Source of the DNA: an uncultured Lachnospiraceae bacterium
GTDB lineage: Bacteria > Bacillota > Clostridia > Lachnospirales > Lachnospiraceae
Direction of reading: 5' to 3'
NCBI GenBank assembly: GCA_910587895.1
Contig: CAJUOE010000024.1
Coordinates: forward strand, 1-6,659
DNA: 6,659 nt
Part shown: positions 1-4,621 of the stretch, in pieces
How the letters are laid out: each line of letters opens with the position of its first letter
How positions within the stretch are numbered: the stretch's first letter is position 1
Made by a program: the position numbers and the translations under genes
Notes under the pieces: model-generated
Told to the model about the DNA's origin: nothing
Database searches by the model: none
Seen by the model: only the letters and a program-made list of their open reading frames with translations

Positions 1-744
1 ATAGATAAAATTGATGCAAATACATATATTATCAGTGAATACCGGCATTGGGAGGAAACGCATTGCTATCTGTTGAATGGAAATACCCGAAGTTTGTTTA
101 TTGACACGGGGCTTGGTATTTCCAATATCTATGAGGAAGTGCTGAAGCTTACCGATAAACCAATTACGGCAGTAGCCACACATATTCACTGGGATCATAT
201 TGGAGGGCATAAGTATTTCCCGGATTTTTATGCTCATGCTGATGAATTGGAATGGCTGAATGGTAAATTCCCTTTATCAATCGAAACGATAAGAGAGATG
301 GTCGTAGACCGCTGTGATTTGCCGGAAGGGTTTTGCGTGAGCGATTATGAATTGTTTCAGGGTATGCCAACAAAAGTGCTGAGAGACTATGACATCATTG
401 ATATTGGCGGCAGGGAAATTGAAGTGCTGCATACTCCCGGACACTCTCCGGGGCATATGTGCTTTTGGGAAAAAAGCAGGGGATATTTATTTACCGGCGA
501 TTTGGTTTATAAAGATATTCTGTTCGCTTATTATCCGTCTACTGACCCGGAAGCATACCTTGATTCTTTGGAAAAAGTTGCGGCATTGCCTGTAAAAAAA
601 GTGTTTCCGGCGCACCACTCACTGGATATAGAACCGGAAATCCTAATTCGTATGCGGGAAGCATTTAGAAATCTTAAAGCGGATGGGAAACTTCATCATG
701 GCAGTGGAACATTTCGCTATGGTGATTGGGGAGTATGGTTATAA
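1..744 (+). CDS. MBL-fold metallo-hydrolase, 5'-partial
   Basis: This is a metallo-beta-lactamase-fold hydrolase, probably a cytosolic metal-dependent (usually dinuclear zinc) enzyme acting on an ester, thioester or lactone; the substrate cannot be told. The frame is open from the first base, so the start lies upstream. The TTG at 73 is internal, because family-like sequence (ETHCYLLNG) precedes it. Among the 247 visible residues are the metal motif HIHWDH (61-66), the third ligand in TPGHSPGH (H148), the bridging aspartate in FTGDLVY (D167) and a late histidine in FPAHH (about 205). All core ligands are present, so it should be active. It ends at TAA 744. A short possible remnant and then a promoter separate it from the methyltransferase. 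Codon use is AT-rich, unlike the feo genes. The family call is firm; the specific function is unknown. Confidence 0.9.
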   Translation: MDKIDANTYIISEYRHWEETHCYLLNGNTRSLFIDTGLGISNIYEEVLKLTDKPITAVATHIHWDHIGGHKYFPDFYAHADELEWLNGKFPLSIETIREMVVDRCDLPEGFCVSDYELFQGMPTKVLRDYDIIDIGGREIEVLHTPGHSPGHMCFWEKSRGYLFTGDLVYKDILFAYYPSTDPEAYLDSLEKVAALPVKKVFPAHHSLDIEPEILIRMREAFRNLKADGKLHHGSGTFRYGDWGVWL

Positions 745-761
745 ATTAGAGAGGTGCTATT

Positions 762-818
762 TTGAATGGGGAGCTTAATAATTATGTTATAGTTGTAGGG
801 AGTTCGAGTAACGGATAA
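762..818 (+). pseudogene. Possible 18-codon minigene or gene remnant
   Basis: Downstream of the hydrolase a well-spaced Shine-Dalgarno site (GAGAGG, 749-754) is followed 7 nt later by TTG and 18 codons ending in TAA, reading MNGELNNYVIVVGSSSNG. The beta-strand plus glycine/serine-rich loop at its end looks like the start of a nucleotide- or flavin-binding protein cut short. It may be the stub of a former second gene of the hydrolase operon, or chance. Nothing recognisable continues it in any frame before 923. Confidence 0.2.
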
Positions 819-868
819 AATCCCGGAAATGCTGATAAAAGTGTGTTTCCAGGATTGCTTTATGCCTG

Positions 869-896
869 TTGACTCTAAAATGGCTCTATTTATAAA
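869..896 (+). promoter_or_regulatory. Predicted sigma-A promoter of the methyltransferase
   Basis: The -35 element TTGACT (869-874) and -10 element TATAAA (891-896) are separated by 16 bp, each one base from consensus. Transcription would start near 903, giving a leader of about 20 nt with the ribosome site AGGGGA (914-919) 4 nt before the ATG at 924. An imperfect inverted repeat (819-829 / 846-856, one mismatch) lies just upstream. It lacks a T-run, so it is not a convincing terminator. Confidence 0.5.
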
Positions 897-923
897 AAGA
901 GTGGTAATTGTTTAGGGGAATAT

Positions 924-1694
924 ATGAAACGTGATGAGATAATTGAGAGTAATAAAACATATTGGAATGACCATGCTGATTTGTGGTTTGGAACAACGGC
1001 ACTTCCGGTGTATGGGGTACGATTTCCAACAGAAGATGACTTACATTTATTCAGTGATGTTGCGGGAAAGAAAATGCTGGAGATATGCTGTGGCAGTGGA
1101 CATTCATTGAAGTATAATGCTGAAAAAGGCGCAGGGGAGTTATGGGGAGTTGATCTGTCCCAAAAGCAGCTTGATAATGCAGCAAAACTTTTAAGTGACA
1201 GTGGATATTCGGCAAGGTTATTGTGTTCAAAGATGGAGGATGAACTTGAAGTGCCTAAAGGGTATTTTGATTATGTATATTCCATTTACGGCATTGGTTG
1301 GACAACCGATTTACAGGGAACATTTGATAAGATTGCTTCTTACTTGAAAAAGGATGGCATTTTTATATTTAGTTGGCATCATACATTGAATTACTGTGTA
1401 GCATGGTCATGTGATGAACGTAAAGATGTTTTTGAAGATGAAAAGTTGGTTATGATGAAGAGTTACTATGACGAATCATACTTCAAAATGCCTGTGCATG
1501 ATAGTCAAATTATTTTATGTAACAGAAAGATGTCAACATATATTAATGCATTGGCAAAAGCAGGATTTGTAGTAGAGCAGTTAGTGGAAGCGTCAGATAA
1601 TAAATCATTAAATGCTACAGGAGATGTTGATCCTAAAACAAAGAAAGCTAAAATGCTGCCTATTTCGTTTTGTATCAAGGCAAGAAAACTTTAA
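924..1694 (+). CDS. Class I SAM-dependent methyltransferase
   Basis: A 256-residue cytosolic protein with a Rossmann-type methyltransferase fold that would transfer a methyl group from S-adenosylmethionine to an unidentified acceptor. Motif I is MLEICCGSGHS (51-61), a variant of the usual E/DxGxGxG loop with cysteines. The acidic end of strand 2 is GVDLS (D77), expected to bind the ribose. The motif IV region is YFDYVYSIYGIGW (114-126), followed by KKDGIFIFSWHH, the usual strand after the 'leader' loop. The N-terminal helix with YWNDHADLWFG resembles small-molecule methyltransferases of the Methyltransf_11/25 type. The ATG at 924 has a near Shine-Dalgarno site and its own promoter, so the gene looks monocistronic. 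Its AT-rich composition matches its two neighbours but not the feo genes. The acceptor cannot be inferred from the neighbours. Confidence 0.88.
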   Translation: MKRDEIIESNKTYWNDHADLWFGTTALPVYGVRFPTEDDLHLFSDVAGKKMLEICCGSGHSLKYNAEKGAGELWGVDLSQKQLDNAAKLLSDSGYSARLLCSKMEDELEVPKGYFDYVYSIYGIGWTTDLQGTFDKIASYLKKDGIFIFSWHHTLNYCVAWSCDERKDVFEDEKLVMMKSYYDESYFKMPVHDSQIILCNRKMSTYINALAKAGFVVEQLVEASDNKSLNATGDVDPKTKKAKMLPISFCIKARKL

Positions 1695-1821
1695 GTTGGC
1701 TTAGAATAAGCTGTGGGTCATTTTCAAAATTAAAAACGATACAGTTTGTATGAGAAGCAGAATGACTTGAAAGGACAGAAATACAAAATAGAAAAATTAG
1801 AGTTTACTTAAGGAAAGAATT

Positions 1822-2331
1822 ATGTGTGATAGGAATAAGTTGGCAGTTATAGCGAGAGCAGAAGCTGAAAAGCCGTACAACGGAAAATTGAATAATTGTG
1901 CGCCCAATATAGAGGATATCGTCACACTATTCCCAAAGTGGTCTGTGGACGAGGCTAATGGGCTTTGGTGTGCTGCATTTGTATATCATTGCGTCCTATT
2001 AGCGGGATTCAAAATTCCTGTTCGTCCGAAAGAATCCTCTTGTTCTCTTGCAGGTTGCGTGGCTTGGGAAGAGTGGGCGCAAGCAGATAACCGTATTGAA
2101 TGCCATGGTGGGAATGACGACGTCTTTAAGCCTGCGGCTGGAGATATTGTTCTCTTTGATAGGGTATTCAACAATACGGATCATGACCATATTGGAATTG
2201 TACTTGAAAATTATGATGGTTATATTATAACTGCAGAGGGAAATGTTGAAAATGTTTCTCGTATTGTAGAACGTAAAAAGAACAGCCATATTCGTGTGTA
2301 TATTCGTATCCCTGATAAATTTTCGTATTAG
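1822..2331 (+). CDS. CHAP-domain-like cysteine hydrolase/amidase
   Basis: A 169-residue protein resembling the CHAP (cysteine, histidine-dependent amidohydrolase/peptidase) fold of the NlpC/P60 superfamily, whose members usually cut peptidoglycan peptides or glutathionyl-type amides. The likely nucleophile is C50 in LWCAAFV at the start of a helix, the usual CHAP setting. The histidine is in HDHIGIVLE (H123 most likely, H121 next to it), and a third polar site is AEGN (139-141). The stretch AAGDIVLFD (105-113) is the typical strand before the histidine. There is no signal peptide, transmembrane segment or cell-wall-binding repeat, so a secreted lysin is unlikely unless it leaves through a holin. 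Several extra cysteines (26, 57, 74, 79, 94) are unusual. The ATG has TAAGGAAAG 5-6 nt upstream. The superfamily call is good; the substrate is unknown. Confidence 0.75.
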   Translation: MCDRNKLAVIARAEAEKPYNGKLNNCAPNIEDIVTLFPKWSVDEANGLWCAAFVYHCVLLAGFKIPVRPKESSCSLAGCVAWEEWAQADNRIECHGGNDDVFKPAAGDIVLFDRVFNNTDHDHIGIVLENYDGYIITAEGNVENVSRIVERKKNSHIRVYIRIPDKFSY

Positions 2332-2373
2332 GACAACTTCACGTTAGCGAGGGAGATATAGCACTCAATCGAA

Positions 2374-2437
2374 CTTCTCCTTAATGACCAGATAGATATG
2401 GTGCTGGCACCATGTAATAAAAGTGGTAGGGGAGAAG
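2374..2437. repeat. Large imperfect inverted repeat, possible relic oriT
   Basis: Nested arms form one long hairpin. The outer arms are CTTCTCC (2374-2380) and GGAGAAG (2431-2437), the middle arms ACCA (2387-2390) and TGGT (2424-2427), and the inner arms ATGGTGC (2398-2404) and GCACCAT (2407-2413) with a 2-nt loop. No T-run follows, so it is not an ordinary terminator. It ends 30 bp before a decayed MobV-type relaxase gene. Relaxases of this family nick at inverted repeats just upstream of their own gene, so a relic transfer origin is possible. That role is inference; the structure is seen. Confidence 0.4.
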
Positions 2438-2467
2438 GGAAATTGATTGAAGCGGACAATCAGCGTT

Positions 2468-2842
2468 ATGACAGGGAATGGCTCTGTTAACCACAACAGC
2501 AGAAAATTCCATGCAAAGAACACTGATCCGGAACGCACTCACTTGAATATAGATTACTGCAACGAAAATATCTAAGATGTTTACTATGAATTATTTGATG
2601 AGGCGCTTGCCCGGGACAATGAGAAACAGACCAGAAATGACCACATAATTGATGATTACTATGAGAAAATCTGTTCCGGCAAACAGGAAAAGGCATTCCA
2701 TGAGATTATTTTACAAATCGGGAATAAGGACGATTTGGGGGCAAAGACGTTGATGGCGGCTATCGACGCCCTGACAAGGAAGCAGACAATTTTTAAAAAT
2801 GGTATTGACAGTACATCCTATGGCATGATATTCTGCATGTAG
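2468..2842 (+). pseudogene. Broken 5' remnant of a MobV/Pre relaxase gene
   Basis: Read in one frame, this stretch begins NHNSRKFHAKNTDPERTHLN and, after an in-frame TAA at 2573-2575, continues with ELFDEALARDNEKQTRND, then YYEKICSGKQEKAFHEIILQ and IGNKDDLGAKT, ending recognisably near 2748. This is the N-terminal part of the MobV / plasmid recombination enzyme family found on mobilisable elements of Clostridia, including the N-terminal HNxR motif. Intact members have roughly 400 or more residues. Here the segment with the catalytic histidine cluster (HMDE..PHLH type) is absent, because the likeness stops after about 94 codons. The rest of the frame to TAG 2842 is unrelated and already contains the next promoter. 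The original start is uncertain; ATG 2468 lacks a good ribosome site. It is non-functional and marks former mobile DNA. It is the main content of the otherwise gene-free stretch 2332-2940. Confidence 0.75.
2805..2834 (+). promoter_or_regulatory. Predicted promoter of duf3793-flavodoxin
   Basis: A perfect -35 element TTGACA (2805-2810) is followed after 18 bp by TATTCT (2829-2834), which matches the -10 consensus at four of six bases. The predicted start near 2841 falls on the first base of operator A. The promoter lies inside the dead tail of the relaxase remnant. No other promoter is visible before the DUF3793 gene. Confidence 0.5.
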
Positions 2843-2857
2843 TTAGAAATAACTAAC
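2842..2857. promoter_or_regulatory. Operator A, GTTAG-N6-CTAAC (DtxR-like)
   Basis: GTTAGAAATAACTAAC is a perfect 5+5 palindrome with a 6-bp spacer, 7 bp after the predicted -10 and on the predicted start of transcription, a classical repressor position. The core TTAG-N6-CTAA equals one dimer-binding unit of the DtxR/IdeR consensus, which is two such units overlapped by a 5-bp shift. Iron-dependent repression is inferred from this match and from the feo genes downstream. Confidence 0.65.
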
Positions 2858-2872
2858 CAGAAAATCAGATAC

Positions 2873-2897
2873 AGAGTGCCGAAGGGCATTTTTCTTT
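2873..2897 (+). terminator. Attenuator-like hairpin in the duf3793 leader
   Basis: AGAGTGCC (2873-2880) pairs with GGCATTTT (2885-2892) around a GAAG tetraloop. Two of the eight pairs are G-U, so the structure is good as + strand RNA. The U-run TTTTTCTTT (2889-2897) overlaps the right arm. It lies between the promoter and the gene, so it would act as a leader attenuator rather than an end-of-operon terminator. The outer pairs are weak. Confidence 0.45.
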
Positions 2898-2906
2898 ACC
2901 GCTAAG

Positions 2907-2922
2907 GTTAGCAAAAACTAAC
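2907..2922. promoter_or_regulatory. Operator B, GTTAG-N6-CTAAC
   Basis: GTTAGCAAAAACTAAC, a perfect 5+5 palindrome, starts 65 bp after operator A. It lies within the transcribed leader, 9 nt after the U-run and 5 nt before the ribosome site AGGAAG (2928-2933). No promoter elements fit around it, so it would act as a second looping or road-block site, or as an RNA element. Confidence 0.6.
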
Positions 2923-2940
2923 TAGAAAGGAAGAAGATGA

Positions 2941-3519
2941 ATGGAAGCTGTGGATATGGAAAATATATCGGAGGAACTGCTGATATTCCACTGCTCGCCG
3001 ACAATGGCAGGGTTAAAAACAGGGAATCTGTTTAATTGTCCCGTTAAAAACGACAGGATGTTCTTAGAAAACATCCGGGAGATGAACAGACGCCTGATTC
3101 CGCGGGGTGTACGGATTGTTCCTTTGAAAAATATGGGACAAAGCGTGTTGGTTTACATGTACCGCCCTGACAGGCTGCGGGAGGACTTGGGCGACAGTGC
3201 GGCCAGAAAGATTTTGGCAGAGCGGGACTATCCCGTAGGGGAACCGGAGAAGTGCATTGTGTGGCTGGTGCGCCGCCTGAAGGATGAGGAAGCATTTCCG
3301 CATGAGATCGGACTGTTCCTCGGCTATCCGCCGGAGGACGTGGACGGGTTTATCAGAAACGGCGCGGCGGGGGCAAAGTGTATTGGGATATGGAAGGTGT
3401 ATGGAAACGTAGAAACAGCGCAGCGCAAGTTTGTGCAGTACAAAAAATGCACGCGTCTGTACTGGGAGGCATTTCAGAAACACCGTTCATTGGACCGGCT
3501 TGTTGTGGGCTGTTCTTAA
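2941..3519 (+). CDS. DUF3793 family protein
   Basis: A 192-residue protein of the uncharacterised DUF3793 family, recognised by its N-terminal FHCSPTMAGLKTGNLFNC (16-33), the central FPHEIGLFLGYPPEDVDGFI (119-138) and the C-terminal KCIGIWKVYG (146-155) with KKCT (168-171). There is no signal peptide or membrane segment, so it is cytosolic. Conserved cysteines and histidines (H17, C18, C33, H121, C147, C170) could bind metal or thiols, but no biochemical function is known. Length is typical and the frame intact. ATG 2941 has AGGAAG 7 nt upstream. The ATG at 2937 is in another frame. It lies behind two iron-type operators and 58 bp before a flavodoxin gene, probably in one transcript, which suggests a role in iron limitation or flavodoxin function. 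That role is inference; the family call is strong. Confidence 0.88.
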   Translation: MEAVDMENISEELLIFHCSPTMAGLKTGNLFNCPVKNDRMFLENIREMNRRLIPRGVRIVPLKNMGQSVLVYMYRPDRLREDLGDSAARKILAERDYPVGEPEKCIVWLVRRLKDEEAFPHEIGLFLGYPPEDVDGFIRNGAAGAKCIGIWKVYGNVETAQRKFVQYKKCTRLYWEAFQKHRSLDRLVVGCS

Positions 3520-3577
3520 AGGTGTCTTTTATGATTTACACAAAAGCAATACATATATGGGAAGGATGGAGAAATCT

Positions 3578-4000
3578 ATGAGTAAAGTGGCAGTAGTTTA
3601 TTGGAGCGGTACGGGAAATACGGCGGCGATGGCGTCCGCAGTGGCGGAAGGTGCACAGGAGAAGGGGGCTGAGGTCTCCCTGATTTTCTGCAGCGAGTTT
3701 GATGCAGGGCGGATGGATGCGTTTGATGCGGTAGCGTTTGGTTGTCCGTCCATGGGTTCGGAGCAGCTTGAAGAGGGGGATTTTGAACCGATGTTTACCA
3801 CCTGTGAGGGCAGGCTCACCGGAAAAAAGATTGCGTTGTTTGGATCTTACGGATGGGGCGACGGGGAATGGATGCGAAGCTGGGAGGATATGTGCCGGTC
3901 TGACGGCGCTGTATTTGCCTGCAACAGCGTCATCTGCAGAGAAGCGCCGGATGAAAATGCGCTGTCTGACTGCAAGGCTTTGGGCGCGGCGCTGACGTAA
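3578..4000 (+). CDS. Flavodoxin
   Basis: A 140-residue short-chain flavodoxin, a cytosolic FMN electron carrier that commonly replaces ferredoxin when iron is scarce. The phosphate-binding loop is SGTGNT (10-15) after the first strand KVAVVYW. The '60s' loop is GCPSMGSEQLEE (55-66), and the '90s' loop GSYGWGDGEW (89-98) contains Y91 and W93 near the isoalloxazine ring. ATG 3578 is chosen because the protein then begins with the expected MSKVAVVYWSG and GGAG lies 6 nt upstream. In-frame starts at 3557 and 3431 would add an atypical N-terminus. It follows DUF3793 by 58 bp without a visible promoter, so cotranscription is likely. No terminator is evident after it, and an operator cluster begins 30 bp downstream. 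It would supply low-potential electrons when iron-sulfur carriers cannot be made. Confidence 0.95.
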   Translation: MSKVAVVYWSGTGNTAAMASAVAEGAQEKGAEVSLIFCSEFDAGRMDAFDAVAFGCPSMGSEQLEEGDFEPMFTTCEGRLTGKKIALFGSYGWGDGEWMRSWEDMCRSDGAVFACNSVICREAPDENALSDCKALGAALT

Positions 4001-4030
4001 GGATTATGAATATATTGCATAAAAAAATGA

Positions 4031-4057
4031 GTTAGCATTCCCTAACATATTGGTTAG
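4031..4057. promoter_or_regulatory. Operator C, three half-sites 11 bp apart
   Basis: GTTAG (4031-4035), CTAAC (4042-4046) and GTTAG (4053-4057) are each separated by exactly 6 bp. The first two form the same palindrome as the other operators; the last two form it in everted order. The 11-bp period puts all three half-sites on one face of the helix. It lies 35 bp upstream of the feoA1 -35 element, not on a recognisable promoter, so it may be an auxiliary or looping site. Confidence 0.55.
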
Positions 4058-4091
4058 TATGATGAAACTTGAGTAAGTTATAAAAATAATG

Positions 4092-4120
4092 TTGACAAGG
4101 ATTAAGGGAAGTCATATTAT
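4092..4120 (+). promoter_or_regulatory. Predicted strong promoter of feoA1-feoA2-feoB
   Basis: A perfect -35 element TTGACA (4092-4097) and a -10 element TATTAT (4115-4120) are spaced 17 bp apart. A perfect TATAAT also exists at 4118-4123, but with a 20-bp spacer. The region is AT-rich, with the A-tract AAAAATAAT just upstream. The predicted start, about 4127, is 2 bp before operator D. This is the clearest promoter in the window. Confidence 0.7.
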
Positions 4121-4128
4121 AATATATG

Positions 4129-4144
4129 GTTAGCGAGTGCTAAC
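4129..4144. promoter_or_regulatory. Operator D, GTTAG-N6-CTAAC at the feoA1 start site
   Basis: GTTAGCGAGTGCTAAC is a perfect 5+5 palindrome whose inner bases also pair (AGC...GCT, giving seven pairs). It begins 8 bp after the -10 element and covers the predicted initial transcribed region, where a bound repressor would block initiation or escape. Confidence 0.7.
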
Positions 4145-4159
4145 TCCCAAGAAACATAG

Positions 4160-4194
4160 GGATGTCTGACGGAGTCTGGCATCCGTTGTTTTTT
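4160..4194 (+). terminator. Attenuator-like hairpin in the feoA1 leader
   Basis: The arms 4160-4170 and 4174-4184 form ten pairs (one G-U) with a single T-T mismatch around a GGA loop. TTGTTTTTT (4186-4194) follows. It has the form of an intrinsic terminator but lies between promoter and first gene, about 33 nt after the predicted start, so it should cause conditional early termination. No convincing antiterminator or known riboswitch fold is visible. The GCATC of the right arm recurs at 4195-4199 and could compete weakly for GATG 4161-4164. Confidence 0.55.
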
Positions 4195-4201
4195 GCATCA
4201 G

Positions 4202-4217
4202 GTTAGTAAAAACTAAT
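4202..4217. promoter_or_regulatory. Operator E, GTTAG-N6-CTAAT
   Basis: GTTAGTAAAAACTAAT has the same arms with one terminal change (C to T) and nearly the same A-rich spacer as operator B. It starts 73 bp after operator D, 7 nt after the U-run and 13 nt before the ribosome site AAGGTG (4231-4236). It repeats the hairpin-operator-ribosome-site order of the duf3793 leader. Confidence 0.6.
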
Positions 4218-4241
4218 ACATATTCAAAAGAAGGTGAATGC

Positions 4242-4454
4242 ATGATGCCGCTTACATTGGCAGAAGTCGGAGAGGTAAATATTATCAGGAAAGTCGGGGG
4301 AAAGCAGGAGGTTAAGGCACATTTGGAAAACCTCGGTTTTGTCGTGGGAGGGGCAGTCACAGTAATCAATGCCATTGGGGGCAATGTCATTGTGAATGTG
4401 AAGGATTCCCGTATCGCAGTCAGCAAAGAAATGGCGCAGAAGATTATGGTCTGA
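4242..4454 (+). CDS. feoA: FeoA family protein, first copy
   Basis: A 70-residue FeoA, a small cytosolic SH3-like beta-barrel protein that aids the FeoB ferrous-iron transporter. It follows the family plan: MPLTLAEVGEV at the start, the helix-turn HLENLGFVVGGAVTVI (27-42), then GGNVIVNVKDSRIAVSKEMA (46-65) and a C-terminal KIMV. Length matches the usual 70-80 residues. Two adjacent ATGs (4242 and 4245) could serve; AAGGTG lies 5 or 8 nt upstream, and the second has the more usual spacing, so the protein may be 69 residues. It is the first gene behind the operator-controlled promoter and is followed by a 167-bp gap with RNA hairpins before a second, clearly different feoA. Its sequence is less charged than the second copy, with the loop between strands shortened. 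Confidence 0.93.
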   Translation: MMPLTLAEVGEVNIIRKVGGKQEVKAHLENLGFVVGGAVTVINAIGGNVIVNVKDSRIAVSKEMAQKIMV

Positions 4455-4468
4455 GCAGAGCATTAAGA

Positions 4469-4501
4469 AAACTTTTGCGGTAAAGAATACTGCAAGGGTT
4501 T
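4469..4501 (+). ncRNA. Intergenic RNA hairpin 1 between feoA1 and feoA2
   Basis: The arms 4469-4482 and 4488-4501 pair over 14 bp without a bulge around an AAGAA loop. Three of the pairs are G-U (4473/4497, 4474/4496, 4479/4491) and would be A-C on the other strand, so this is a + strand transcript structure. There is no U-run beyond GTTT, so it is not a clear terminator. Confidence 0.5.
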
Positions 4502-4520
4502 ACTAAGTGTTTCTAATATC

Positions 4521-4544
4521 ATGGAATCCAAGACAGGATTCCAT
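4521..4544 (+). repeat. Intergenic hairpin 2, loop AAGACA
   Basis: ATGGAATCC (4521-4529) and GGATTCCAT (4536-4544) are perfect 9-bp arms around the loop AAGACA. Its core recurs 31 bp downstream in hairpin 3 with one compensated base-pair change (G-C to A-T at the third pair of the stem). Confidence 0.6.
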
Positions 4545-4554
4545 AATCAAAATG

Positions 4555-4588
4555 CAATCATAGAATCCAAGACAGGATTCTATGATTG
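4555..4588 (+). repeat. Intergenic hairpin 3, same loop AAGACA
   Basis: CAATCATAGAATCC (4555-4568) and GGATTCTATGATTG (4575-4588) form a perfect 14-bp stem around AAGACA, ending 18 nt before the feoA2 ribosome site AGGAGG (4607-4612). With hairpin 2 it forms a tandem repeat of a stem-loop. It could stabilise a processed transcript, set the feoA2/feoA1 ratio, bind a protein, or be a small repeated palindrome family. Confidence 0.6.
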
Positions 4589-4621
4589 AAAGTCCAATAT
4601 GAAATGAGGAGGAAAAATGGA

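Noticed and set aside
73..75. TTG as start of the MBL-fold hydrolase
   Set aside because: The frame is open back to base 1 and the upstream residues (including ETHCYLL) belong to the family's N-terminal strand, so the true start lies outside the window.
164..595. Overlapping frames of 68-69 codons inside the hydrolase gene
   Set aside because: They lack family-like sequence and ribosome sites and are covered by a gene with intact active-site motifs.
1699..1711. GCTTA-GAA-TAAGC hairpin after the methyltransferase as terminator
   Set aside because: The stem is only 5 bp and AT-rich, and the nearest T-run is 8 nt away.
1767..1794. TTGAAA / TAGAAA as promoter of the CHAP gene
   Set aside because: The 16-bp spacing is acceptable but the -10 is poor and the area is generally A-rich; such matches are expected by chance.
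2343..2347. GTTAG half-site after the CHAP gene
   Set aside because: There is no CTAAY arm 6 bp downstream and no promoter nearby; a single 5-mer is not evidence of an operator.
1986..2696. Several frames of 60-96 codons within the CHAP gene and opposite the relaxase remnant
   Set aside because: They are shadow frames: low-complexity or unrecognisable translations, without ribosome sites, against a + strand frame with a coherent fold or clear homology.
3044..3483. Antisense frames of 83 and 139 codons opposite DUF3793
   Set aside because: They arise from the codon pattern of the + strand gene, have no ribosome site and no recognisable content.
3431..3577. Longer flavodoxin starting at 3431 or 3557
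   Set aside because: It would overlap the end of DUF3793 or add residues before the conserved first strand, whereas ATG 3578 has GGAG at ideal distance.
4118..4123. Perfect TATAAT as the feoA1 -10 element
   Set aside because: Its spacing to TTGACA is 20 bp; TATTAT at 4115 with 17 bp is the better pair, although both may contribute.
2843..4241. Known riboswitch in the duf3793 or feoA1 leader
   Set aside because: Neither leader is long enough or shows the conserved cores of common classes, including the multi-helix metal-sensing types; only simple hairpins are visible.
4521..4588. Short CRISPR array from the repeated AATCCAAGACAGGATT unit
   Set aside because: There are only two copies, each a self-palindrome with a spacer too short for CRISPR and no cas genes nearby; tandem hairpins explain it better.
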